Assembly (NCBI GenBank): GCA_000436835.1
Contig: FR889115.1
Location: 1 to 17,238 of the forward strand
Reading direction: 5' to 3'
Source: Eubacterium sp. CAG:251
GTDB taxonomy: Bacteria; Bacillota; Clostridia; Oscillospirales; Acutalibacteraceae
Length of the DNA: 17,238 nt
Positions 1 through 6,593 of this stretch are shown here, in pieces; position 1 is the stretch's first letter; every line of letters begins with the position of its first letter. The notes beneath the pieces were generated by a model. The model was given only the letters and a program-made list of their open reading frames with translations. It searched no databases and was not told the DNA's origin. Made by a program: the position numbers and the translations under genes.

Positions 1-34
1 AAGGCAGATGCTCTCCCAGCTGAGCTATGCTCCC
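1..34 (-). tRNA. tRNA, 5' part only (anticodon UNN; probably Val or Ala)
   Basis: The minus strand reads as the first 34 nt of a tRNA and is cut by the window edge. The acceptor 5' strand is GGGAGCA, followed by T8, a D-arm with AGCTCAGCTGGGAGAGC, then anticodon stem TCTGC and loop start CT. Position 34, the first anticodon base, is T, so the anticodon is UNN. The body resembles clostridial tRNA-Val(UAC) and tRNA-Ala(UGC). The GGGAGC start favours Val to my eye, but bases 35-36 lie outside the window, so the identity is open. A strong promoter lies about 30 bp upstream, and more tRNAs may follow beyond the edge. Confidence 0.9.
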
Positions 35-65
35 ACGCATATTCGCCGCACTTGCGACGTGTTAT

Positions 66-94
66 ATAATACTATAAGTCAATTGAAAAGTCAA
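66..94 (-). promoter_or_regulatory. Sigma-A-type promoter of the tRNA
   Basis: On the minus strand a -35 TTGACT (89-94) and a -10 TATTAT (66-71) are separated by exactly 17 bp. The predicted transcription start near 58-60 leaves a 5' leader of about 25 nt before the mature tRNA end at 34. A second TTGACT at 79-84 is too close to the -10 to act as its -35. Confidence 0.8.
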
Positions 95-97
95 TAC

Positions 98-124
98 TTT
101 TTTGAAACTTTTTTAAACTTTTTT
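98..124 (-). promoter_or_regulatory. Phased A-tracts (UP-element-like) upstream of the tRNA promoter
   Basis: Three runs of six A on the minus strand (98-103, 109-114, 119-124) start 11 and 10 bp apart, about one helical turn each, directly upstream of the -35 hexamer. Phased A-tracts bend DNA, and A-rich DNA here is the usual binding site for the alpha C-terminal domain of RNA polymerase at stable-RNA promoters. The last tract runs into the hslO stop codon (123-125). The function is inferred; the spacing is seen directly. Confidence 0.6.
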
Positions 125-1004
125 ATTTGGTTGTTTGCTCCAGCAATTTTTCGATTTCAGACGGTGTAAACTTGTAATTTTTATCACAAAAGTGACATTC
201 AACATTTACGTCCTCATTATCGTTTACCATTTGCTGTAAAGACTCCCTGCCGGTTGAAATAAGAGCATTTTCCACCTTTTCTTTTGAGCAATTGCATCTG
301 TATTCGATTTCACTTTCATCAAGTTTATCAATATCAATCCCTCTCATCGCTCTCTTGGCAATATCGTCGGGAGACATACCCTCCGAAAGCATAGTTGTGA
401 CAGATTCGATATCCTTAATGGAATCTTCAATTTTAGAAATAATTTCATCTGGGCAACCTGGAAGTAGCTGAATCATAAAGCCGCCGGAATTTGCAACAGA
501 CAAATCAGGATTGACAAGCACTCCGAGAGCGCATACTGTAGGCGTTTGCTCAGACACTGCAAAATAATTTGTAATATCCTCTGCAATTTCACCGCTTACA
601 ATCTGCGTATTGCCGACATAAGGTTCTTTAAGACCCATATCCTTCATAACGTATAAAAAGCCGTCTGTACCAACAGCACCTCTCACGTCAAGCTTACCTT
701 TATCATTAAGCGGAATTTCAACAACAGGATTTTCAACATAGCCCCTCGCATTGCCCTGACTGTCAGAAACAGCAAGAACAACACCTGCCGGACCGCCTCC
801 GTTTAGCCTTAATGTAACACTGTCATCCTTACCTTTAAGCATAACGCCCATCATAGAAGCTGCGGTCATAAGACGTCCGAGAGCAGCAGTAGTAACAGCA
901 GAGGTTTTATGGATATTTTCAGCCTTGCTTACCATATCTGTTGTATCACCGGCAATAACAAATGCACTGCCGTCAGTTGTAATATATCTTACTATTTTTC
1001 CCAT
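123..1004 (-). CDS. hslO: Redox-regulated chaperone Hsp33
   Basis: This cytoplasmic holdase is switched on by oxidative unfolding and binds unfolding proteins during oxidative stress. It is 293 residues long, normal for the family. The C-terminal zinc/redox switch is intact: CxC at C237/C239 and CxxC at C270/C273. The N-terminal part carries the usual substrate-binding fold with the Gly-rich stretch LNGGGPAGVV near residues 67-76. The ATG directly abuts the stop codon of the methyltransferase gene (TAA then ATG, no spacer), and its ribosome binding site (AAAGGTGAT) lies inside that gene, so translation is probably coupled. It is the last gene of the yerC operon. I see no convincing terminator after it, so transcripts may read through into the tRNA. 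Confidence 0.96.
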   Translation of the reverse strand: MGKIVRYITTDGSAFVIAGDTTDMVSKAENIHKTSAVTTAALGRLMTAASMMGVMLKGKDDSVTLRLNGGGPAGVVLAVSDSQGNARGYVENPVVEIPLNDKGKLDVRGAVGTDGFLYVMKDMGLKEPYVGNTQIVSGEIAEDITNYFAVSEQTPTVCALGVLVNPDLSVANSGGFMIQLLPGCPDEIISKIEDSIKDIESVTTMLSEGMSPDDIAKRAMRGIDIDKLDESEIEYRCNCSKEKVENALISTGRESLQQMVNDNEDVNVECHFCDKNYKFTPSEIEKLLEQTTK

Positions 1005-1733
1005 TTAATTATCACCTTTTTTTAAAACAAAATAAATTCTTTCACTGTCATCTTTTATATCATCAAGATTCAGTTCATCATATATTCCGATTATATTAAA
1101 ATTATTAAGTACGCTTTTCAGTTCATTAACCGAATATGCTTTTTCATTAAACTCCTCGCTGAAACGGTCATAATTTTTACCGTTATAAACAAAAAAGTCC
1201 AGTAAAATTCTGACTGTATTGTCGCCCAAATACTCATTATCCCACGAAAGAAAAAAATCTTCTTCGTCAAAAACAAAGGTATTATTGCCTAAAACATTTT
1301 TATGTTTATAAACAGTATTTACATCAAAAACAAATACGCCGCCGTCATTAAGAGAATTATAAACGCAGTCAAAGCACTTTTTTACCTCAACAATATCCTT
1401 TAAATGGTTAATTGAGTCAAGAGAGCAGACGCAACAATCCACCTTATGCGGCAATTCAAAATTCGTCATATCGCCTTTTATAAACATCGCATTCTTTATT
1501 TGCTTTGAGCTTGCCACAGTAAGCATTTCATCGGACAAATCGAGTCCAATAACATTATAGCCCAAATCACTCAAATATTTGCTTACAGAGCCTGTTCCGC
1601 AAGCCAAATCAAGAACAGTATCACATTTATCGGCATATCTTTTAAAAAACGAAGAAATATAATCAACTCTTTTTTTATATTCAACATTTTCCGTCAGCGT
1701 ATCATAAAACTTAGCAAATGTATTATAACTCAT
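1005..1733 (-). CDS. Class I SAM-dependent methyltransferase
   Basis: This 242-residue Rossmann-fold methyltransferase has an unknown substrate. Motif I, the SAM-binding glycine loop, is LDLACGTGS at residues 41-49; the acidic end of strand 2 is GLDLSDEM at 63-70; the motif around GDMT (87-90) and the strand VFVFDVNT (133-140) complete the core. The N-terminus FAKFYDTLTEN is typical of small YcgJ/Ubie-like methyltransferases. The frame is open up to 1859, but the ATG at 1733 gives the family-like N-terminus and sits after GGAAG, so I chose it. It overlaps the end of yerC by 11 nt and abuts hslO, so the three genes form one operon. Small molecule, RNA and protein substrates are all possible. 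Confidence 0.9.
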   Translation of the reverse strand: MSYNTFAKFYDTLTENVEYKKRVDYISSFFKRYADKCDTVLDLACGTGSVSKYLSDLGYNVIGLDLSDEMLTVASSKQIKNAMFIKGDMTNFELPHKVDCCVCSLDSINHLKDIVEVKKCFDCVYNSLNDGGVFVFDVNTVYKHKNVLGNNTFVFDEEDFFLSWDNEYLGDNTVRILLDFFVYNGKNYDRFSEEFNEKAYSVNELKSVLNNFNIIGIYDELNLDDIKDDSERIYFVLKKGDN

Positions 1734-2046
1734 CGTTTTCTTCCGCTTTGCTTTCGTCCTCAAGTTTAATTTTTTCAAAAATCTTGTCATATCCGTCACA
1801 ACCGTATTGAAGCGAACGATTAACACGGCTGATTGTAGCGGTTGACGCACCGGTAGCATTAACTATATCTGTATAAACGCATTTTTCAGAAAGCATTTTT
1901 GCAACAACTATTCTTTGGCTTATTGTTTTAAGCTCCTGAACAGTACACAAATCTTCAAAAAAGTCATAGCAATCCTCTACCGTTTCAAGTTCAAGAATAG
2001 CTCTGAAAAGAAAGTCAATATTATCGTCTTTTAATTTATTATTCAT
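1723..2046 (-). CDS. yerC: YerC/YecD-type TrpR-like DNA-binding protein
   Basis: A 107-residue all-helical protein of the TrpR superfamily, YerC/YecD branch (B. subtilis YerC is about the same size). A helix-turn-helix covers roughly residues 57-80, with ATGASTATISRVNRSLQYG as the turn and recognition helix. The conserved core ELKTISQRIVVAKML at 38-52 resembles the TrpR dimer core. TrpR binds tryptophan, but the ligand and targets of YerC proteins are not established to my knowledge. The tail after residue 95 is acidic (DESKAEENDEL). The gene follows its own promoter and a ribosome binding site (AAAGGG), and leads an operon with a methyltransferase and hslO. It could be a local repressor of this operon or of the neighbouring lysA operon; nothing in the sequence decides this. 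Confidence 0.9.
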   Translation of the reverse strand: MNNKLKDDNIDFLFRAILELETVEDCYDFFEDLCTVQELKTISQRIVVAKMLSEKCVYTDIVNATGASTATISRVNRSLQYGCDGYDKIFEKIKLEDESKAEENDEL

Positions 2047-2091
2047 ATTATCTGCCCTTTCGACATATTACTCATAATTTAAAGCAATCAT

Positions 2092-2120
2092 ATTGTAACA
2101 CACTAAATCGTGAAAGTAAA
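2092..2120 (-). promoter_or_regulatory. Promoter of the yerC operon
   Basis: On the minus strand -35 TTTACT (2115-2120) and -10 TACAAT (2092-2097) are 17 bp apart, giving a start near 2085 and a short leader. The -35 touches the tail of the lysA terminator. The -35 match is only 4 of 6, so confidence is moderate. Confidence 0.55.
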
Positions 2121-2158
2121 GAAAAATCTCCGACAATAATAAAATAATCGGAGATTTT
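2117..2158 (-). terminator. Intrinsic terminator after lysA
   Basis: An 11-bp perfect stem (AAAATCTCCGA at 2148-2158 as read on the minus strand, pairing with 2123-2133) has a 14-nt AT-rich loop and is followed on the minus strand by a T-rich tail (TTTTTCTTT). It begins about 10 nt after the lysA stop codon and closes the lon-engB-lysA operon. Confidence 0.88.
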
Positions 2159-2168
2159 ATAAATAAAA

Positions 2169-3443
2169 TTATTCTTTTATAAGTTCATCATAAAAGTCGA
2201 AACAATCAAATGTTGCAAAATAATCCTTAGGTGTTTCCGCTCTTCTGATAAGTTTGAACGTTCCGTCTTGATTTAAAAGAATTTCTGCGCTCTTAAGCTT
2301 GCCGTTATAATTATATCCCATAGAAAAACCGTGTGCGCCTGCATCGTGAATAAAAAGATAATCTCCCATTTCAATTTCAGGAAGAAAACGGTCAATTGCA
2401 AATTTATCACAGTTTTCACAAAGAGAACCCGTTACATCATACTTATGGTCGCAAGGCTCATTTTCCTTACCCAAAACAGTAATATGATGATATGCGCCAT
2501 AAATAGCAGGACGCATAAGGTTTACTGCGCAAGCATCTACTCCGATATATTCCTTGTGTGTATGCTTTTGGTTAATAGCTTTTGTAATAAGTCCGCCGTA
2601 GGGGCCGAGCATATATCTGCCAAGTTCTGTATAAATTGATACGTCGTCCATACCTGCAGGCACAAGAACTTCCTCATATGCTTTTCTTACGCCCTCACCA
2701 ATAACGAAAATGTCATTAGGCTCTTGATCGGGTTTGTAAGGAATTCCGATACCGCCTGAGAGGTTGATAAAGGTAATATGTACACCAAGCTTAGCTTTAA
2801 GATCGGCAGCAAGTTCAAAAAGAAGCTTTGCAAGCATAGGATAATACTCATTAGTAACCGTATTTGAGCAAAGAAACGAATGAATGCCGAATTCTTCAAC
2901 GCCTTTTTCCTTAAGGATTCTAAAAGCTTCGTAAATTTGCTCGGTAGTCATACCGTATTTAGCGTCGCCCGGATTATCCATAATATCATTGGAAATTTTG
3001 AAAATTCCGCCGGGATTATAGCGGCAACTCATTTTTTTTGGTAATTTGCCGCAAGCTTTTTCAACTGCCTCGATATGTGTAATGTCATCAAGATTGATGA
3101 TACCGCCGAGCTTATTGCAATATCTAAACTCGTCAAGCGGGGTATCATTTGATGAAAACATAATATCATCACCCACAGCTCCGATGGTTTTAGCCATCAT
3201 AAGTTCTGTTTTAGATGAGCAGTCACAACCGCAACCATATTCACGAAGAATATTGATTAAAAACGGATTAGGCGTAGCCTTAACTGCGAAATACTCCTTA
3301 TATCCCTTATTCCAGGAAAATGCTTTTTTAAGATTTTCAACATTTTTCCTGATTCCTTTTTCATCATAAAGATGAAACGGCGTCGGATATTTTGCCGCAA
3401 TTTCCTCAACCTTTTCCTTTGATACAAACGGTATCTTAGTCAT
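2169..3443 (-). CDS. lysA: Diaminopimelate decarboxylase (divergent LysA)
   Basis: A fold-type III PLP enzyme that should convert meso-diaminopimelate to lysine, the last step of lysine synthesis. It has 424 residues. The PLP lysine is K55 in EYFAVKATPNP. The phosphate-binding glycine loop is SGGIG (229-233), and the C-terminal substrate cysteine is C342 in GSLCENCD. Two motifs differ from textbook LysA: the usual HxHxGSQ region reads GIHSFLCSNT (186-195), and the usual EPGR reads ELGR (273-276). I recall the same variant in other Clostridia annotated as LysA. The start ATG follows a strong AGGAGGA site. It lies 17 nt after engB, last in the lon operon, with no room for a lysine riboswitch or T-box of its own. 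A related decarboxylase specificity cannot be excluded. Confidence 0.88.
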   Translation of the reverse strand: MTKIPFVSKEKVEEIAAKYPTPFHLYDEKGIRKNVENLKKAFSWNKGYKEYFAVKATPNPFLINILREYGCGCDCSSKTELMMAKTIGAVGDDIMFSSNDTPLDEFRYCNKLGGIINLDDITHIEAVEKACGKLPKKMSCRYNPGGIFKISNDIMDNPGDAKYGMTTEQIYEAFRILKEKGVEEFGIHSFLCSNTVTNEYYPMLAKLLFELAADLKAKLGVHITFINLSGGIGIPYKPDQEPNDIFVIGEGVRKAYEEVLVPAGMDDVSIYTELGRYMLGPYGGLITKAINQKHTHKEYIGVDACAVNLMRPAIYGAYHHITVLGKENEPCDHKYDVTGSLCENCDKFAIDRFLPEIEMGDYLFIHDAGAHGFSMGYNYNGKLKSAEILLNQDGTFKLIRRAETPKDYFATFDCFDFYDELIKE

Positions 3444-3460
3444 TAATTTATCCTCCTAAA

Positions 3461-4042
3461 TCACATCACTGATTTTTCTATATAATTTTTTATTCCGTTA
3501 ATTCCTTGCCCTGTAACAGAAGAAAACGGAACAACGGGAACTTTGCCTGCAAAAGCAAGCTCTTCACCTGATAAATCAAGTCTTTCCTTGTAAGCGGTTT
3601 TCTTAAGTTTATCAGCCTTGGTCATAACTATTATAAACGGAATGTCCATCTCTTTCAAGAAATAAATCATACCCTCATCATCTTTAGTCAAAGAATGGCG
3701 CATATCTATAAGAAGAACTACAAGAGCGATATTGCGTCCGCTTTTAAAATACCCTTCCATAAGTTCGCCAAATCGCTTTAACTCTTGCTTGCTTATTTTG
3801 GCGTATCCGTAGCCCGGCAAATCAACAAATTTAATATTATCAACATCATAAAAGTTAATAGTTATCGTTTTGCCCGGAACGGAACTTACCCTTGCTAAAT
3901 TTTTTCTGTTGAAAAGCTTATTTAAAAGTGAACTTTTGCCAACATTTGACCTACCTGCAAAAACAACTTCAGGTTCGTCACTTTCCGGTAATTGAGAAAG
4001 CACTCCGTAAGCATTTTCAAAGACTGCTTTATTATAATTCAT
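3461..4042 (-). CDS. engB: Ribosome biogenesis GTPase EngB (YsxC/YihA)
   Basis: An essential-type cytoplasmic GTPase needed for late assembly of the 50S ribosomal subunit. It has 193 residues, normal for the family. All G motifs are visible: G1 GRSNVGKS (30-37), G2 around T59, G3 DLPGYG (74-79), G4 TKAD (141-144) and G5 SSVTG (174-178). The N-terminus, in which the G1 loop follows a short FAGRSNVGKS strand, is typical of YsxC. The gene begins 7 nt after lon, and its AGGTGAAAT ribosome binding site overlaps the lon stop region. The lon-ysxC order matches Bacillus. Confidence 0.96.
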   Translation of the reverse strand: MNYNKAVFENAYGVLSQLPESDEPEVVFAGRSNVGKSSLLNKLFNRKNLARVSSVPGKTITINFYDVDNIKFVDLPGYGYAKISKQELKRFGELMEGYFKSGRNIALVVLLIDMRHSLTKDDEGMIYFLKEMDIPFIIVMTKADKLKKTAYKERLDLSGEELAFAGKVPVVPFSSVTGQGINGIKNYIEKSVM

Positions 4043-4049
4043 ATTTCAC

Positions 4050-6467
4050 CTACTGAGTAACAATATTTGCCTTAGACTTATTGTCCGCTATAACAACATT
4101 GTTATTTTTAACGTCTTTTTTTCTTTTAGGTAACGTAACAAGTGCAACAGGCAACAATTCATCAAATGATTTAACACTTACAAATCTGACTGCGTTTTTA
4201 ACCTCTGCCGAAATTTCGTCAAGGTCCTTAACGTTTTCATTAGGGATTATAACTGTATCACAGCCTGCTTTATATGCTGCCATTGACTTTTCTTTTAAAC
4301 CGCCAATAGGAAGTGCCTTGCCTTTTAGACTAATCTCACCTGTCATAGCAATGTTCGATTTAATCAAAATTCCGGTAAGCTCACTTACAATAGCAGTTGT
4401 GATTGCTAAACCTGCAGACGGACCGTCCTTTGGTATTGCCGCTTCAGGTGCATGAATATGTATATCCTTGTTTTTATAAAAATCAGGGTCAATTCCGTAT
4501 TCATCACACTTAGAACGAATATATGAAACTGCTGTTTTAGCGCTTTCTTTCATAACGTCGCCGAGATTACCCGTAAGTTCGATTTTTCCCGTTCCGTCAA
4601 GCGCCGAAACCTCAATCGGAAGCATTGTTCCGCCCACGCTTGTCCATGCAAGACCGTTAACAACACCAACTTGGTCTTCGTCACTCGCCAAATCCTTTTC
4701 AAATTTTCTCTTACCTAAATATTTTTCTATATTGTCATTTGTTACCTTAAACGATTTTGCTCCGCTCTCAAGGGCAACAGTTGCTTTTCTGCAAAGAGTT
4801 GCAATTTCTTTTTCAAGTTTACGAACTCCCGCTTCTCTTGTATAATTTTCAATCAAAGCGTTTATTGCGTCATCGCTCACTTTAAATTCCCTGCCGTTTA
4901 AGGAATGCTTAGCCATTTCTTTTTTAATCAAGTGTTCCTTGGCAATATGAAATTTTTCAAGAGCGGTATAAGAATTAAGTTCAACAACTTCCATACGGTC
5001 ATATAATGGCTCAGAAATTGACGAAGTATCGTTTGCCGTGGTAATAAACAGCACTTTGCTCAAATCTACAGGAAATTCGATATAGTGATCTGTAAACGAA
5101 TTATTCTGTTCCGGGTCAAGTGCCTCTAAAAGAGCAGATGACGGATCACCCTTAAAATCATTACCAACCTTATCAATCTCATCAAGCAAAATTATTGGAT
5201 TCATAACGCCGCTTTTAATAACAGCCTCGATAATTCTGCCGGGCATTGAGCCGATATAAGTTTTTCTGTGTCCTCTTATTTCAGCCTCATCGTGTATACC
5301 GCCCAAAGCGATACGTACATATTTGCGCCCCATACTTTTTGCAAGGGACTTAACAATAGAGGTTTTACCTACTCCGGGAGGTCCGGCAAGGCAAAGAATT
5401 TGACCTGTAAAATCAGGATTACGTTTATAAACAGCCAAAGAATCTACTATTCTATCCTTTATCTTGTCTAAACCGTAATGCTCTTTATCAAGGATTTTTC
5501 TCGACTTTTCTAAATTAATTGAATCTTTAGTATATTTTCCGAAAGGAATTTCAAGACATTTATCAAGATATATTCTTTCAACCGTTCCCTCATGTGAGCC
5601 TGACGGCATTTTTGAAAGCTTATCACATTCTTTAAGAAGTTTTTCTTTAATATCTTCATTACATTTAAGCGCATTGATTTTATCCCTGTATTCCTCTGCT
5701 TCCTCCTGCGGATTATCACCCTCACCGAGTGCATCGGAAATAACCTTCATTTCTTCACGAAGATAATATTCACGCTGACTTTTATCAATTTCATTTTGCA
5801 CCTTTTCCTGAATTTCGCTTTCAATTTCAAGTGCAGTATTTTCTTTCTTTAAATAAGCAACAAGCTGACAAATCCTGTCTGCCGGGTCAAGAGCTGCCAA
5901 GATATCCTGTTTTTCATAATAATCAAGGAAAGTATTTGAGCAAACAAAATCTGCAAGCTCGCCCGAATCTTTAATAGAAATAACCTTAGCGATTACTTCA
6001 TTGCTGATTTTTGGCATTAATGAGGCATAGTGTTCAAATTCTCTTTTGATTATTCTTTGATAAGCCCTATTTTCGTCCTCATCTATTTCAAGATTAGACG
6101 GATTTTCGCTCGCAAGCTCAACAAGTCCCGAAACGTATGGTTTTACAGATGTCAAGCTGTAAAGAATTGCTCTTTCACCGCCCTCAACTACAACACGCAT
6201 ATTGTCGCTGCCGGGAATACGCATCATTTGCCTGATATTGCAAATAACACCCGTATCGTACATATCGTCAATATTAGGCTCATCCACCGATGCATCCTTT
6301 TGGCATACAAGAAAAACTCTTTGGTCATCATCCATTGCTTTTTGAAGAGCTTTTACGCTTTTCCTTCTGCCAACGTCAAAGTGAAGCACCATTTTCGGAA
6401 ATACTACAATACCCCTAAGCGGAATAATCGGTAATTCTAAAAATAAATTTTCTTTATTATCGTTCAT
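4050..6467 (-). CDS. lon: ATP-dependent protease Lon (LonA)
   Basis: A hexameric cytoplasmic AAA+ serine protease that degrades misfolded and specific regulatory proteins. It has 805 residues with the LonA layout: N-terminal substrate-binding domain (about 10-200) and coiled-coil linker (about 205-300); AAA+ module with Walker A GPPGVGKT (362-369) and Walker B ILLDEID (426-432); then the protease domain. The catalytic dyad is S684 in PKDGPSAG and K727 in GGLKEK, with the same 43-residue spacing as E. coli S679/K722. A Lys/Asn-rich tail of about 25 residues follows the protease domain. The ATG follows a modest AGG site. It leads the lon-engB-lysA operon. The promoter contains a perfect palindrome but no CIRCE or CtsR-type repeat, so heat-shock control through those repressors is not evident. 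Confidence 0.97.
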   Translation of the reverse strand: MNDNKENLFLELPIIPLRGIVVFPKMVLHFDVGRRKSVKALQKAMDDDQRVFLVCQKDASVDEPNIDDMYDTGVICNIRQMMRIPGSDNMRVVVEGGERAILYSLTSVKPYVSGLVELASENPSNLEIDEDENRAYQRIIKREFEHYASLMPKISNEVIAKVISIKDSGELADFVCSNTFLDYYEKQDILAALDPADRICQLVAYLKKENTALEIESEIQEKVQNEIDKSQREYYLREEMKVISDALGEGDNPQEEAEEYRDKINALKCNEDIKEKLLKECDKLSKMPSGSHEGTVERIYLDKCLEIPFGKYTKDSINLEKSRKILDKEHYGLDKIKDRIVDSLAVYKRNPDFTGQILCLAGPPGVGKTSIVKSLAKSMGRKYVRIALGGIHDEAEIRGHRKTYIGSMPGRIIEAVIKSGVMNPIILLDEIDKVGNDFKGDPSSALLEALDPEQNNSFTDHYIEFPVDLSKVLFITTANDTSSISEPLYDRMEVVELNSYTALEKFHIAKEHLIKKEMAKHSLNGREFKVSDDAINALIENYTREAGVRKLEKEIATLCRKATVALESGAKSFKVTNDNIEKYLGKRKFEKDLASDEDQVGVVNGLAWTSVGGTMLPIEVSALDGTGKIELTGNLGDVMKESAKTAVSYIRSKCDEYGIDPDFYKNKDIHIHAPEAAIPKDGPSAGLAITTAIVSELTGILIKSNIAMTGEISLKGKALPIGGLKEKSMAAYKAGCDTVIIPNENVKDLDEISAEVKNAVRFVSVKSFDELLPVALVTLPKRKKDVKNNNVVIADNKSKANIVTQ

Positions 6468-6498
6468 ATATTAAAACCTACTTAGTTCATTATAAATA

Positions 6499-6521
6499 AT
6501 TAGTATATATTATATACTAAT
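6499..6521. promoter_or_regulatory. 23-bp perfect palindrome over the lon -10 element (candidate operator)
   Basis: Two 11-bp arms, ATTAGTATATA and TATATACTAAT, flank a single central base at 6510, and all 11 pairs match. The lon -10 TATAAT lies in the centre, so a dimeric protein bound here would block RNA polymerase. No dedicated repressor gene is adjacent, and the sequence does not match CIRCE or the CtsR heptad repeat. AT-rich DNA makes short palindromes common, but 11 uninterrupted pairs including G-C pairs is notable. Confidence 0.5.
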
Positions 6522-6537
6522 GCACAAAAAAAGGCAA
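6509..6537 (-). promoter_or_regulatory. Promoter of the lon-engB-lysA operon
   Basis: On the minus strand -35 TTGCCT (6532-6537) and a consensus -10 TATAAT (6509-6514) are exactly 17 bp apart. The predicted start near 6502 gives a leader of about 35 nt. The -35 lies about 10 bp beyond the clpX terminator, so lon has its own transcription unit. Confidence 0.7.
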
Positions 6538-6546
6538 TATCTAAAT

Positions 6547-6589
6547 ACAGTAAAAAAAGAGTTTCTAAAAAGAAACTCTTTTTTACTGT
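6547..6589 (-). terminator. Terminator after clpX
   Basis: A long inverted repeat has arms of 19 and 18 nt (6547-6565 and 6572-6589) with a 6-nt loop; one arm has an extra A in its A-run. On the minus strand the stem GAGTTTC/GAAACTC is followed by T7, as in an intrinsic terminator. Because the A-run and T-run lie within the stem, it could work in both directions. It starts a few bases after the clpX stop. Confidence 0.88.
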
Positions 6590-6593
6590 ATTA

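Noticed and set aside
1734..1859. N-terminal extension of the methyltransferase frame
   Set aside because: It lies inside yerC in another frame, has a basic low-quality sequence, and the family-like N-terminus begins at the ATG at 1733.
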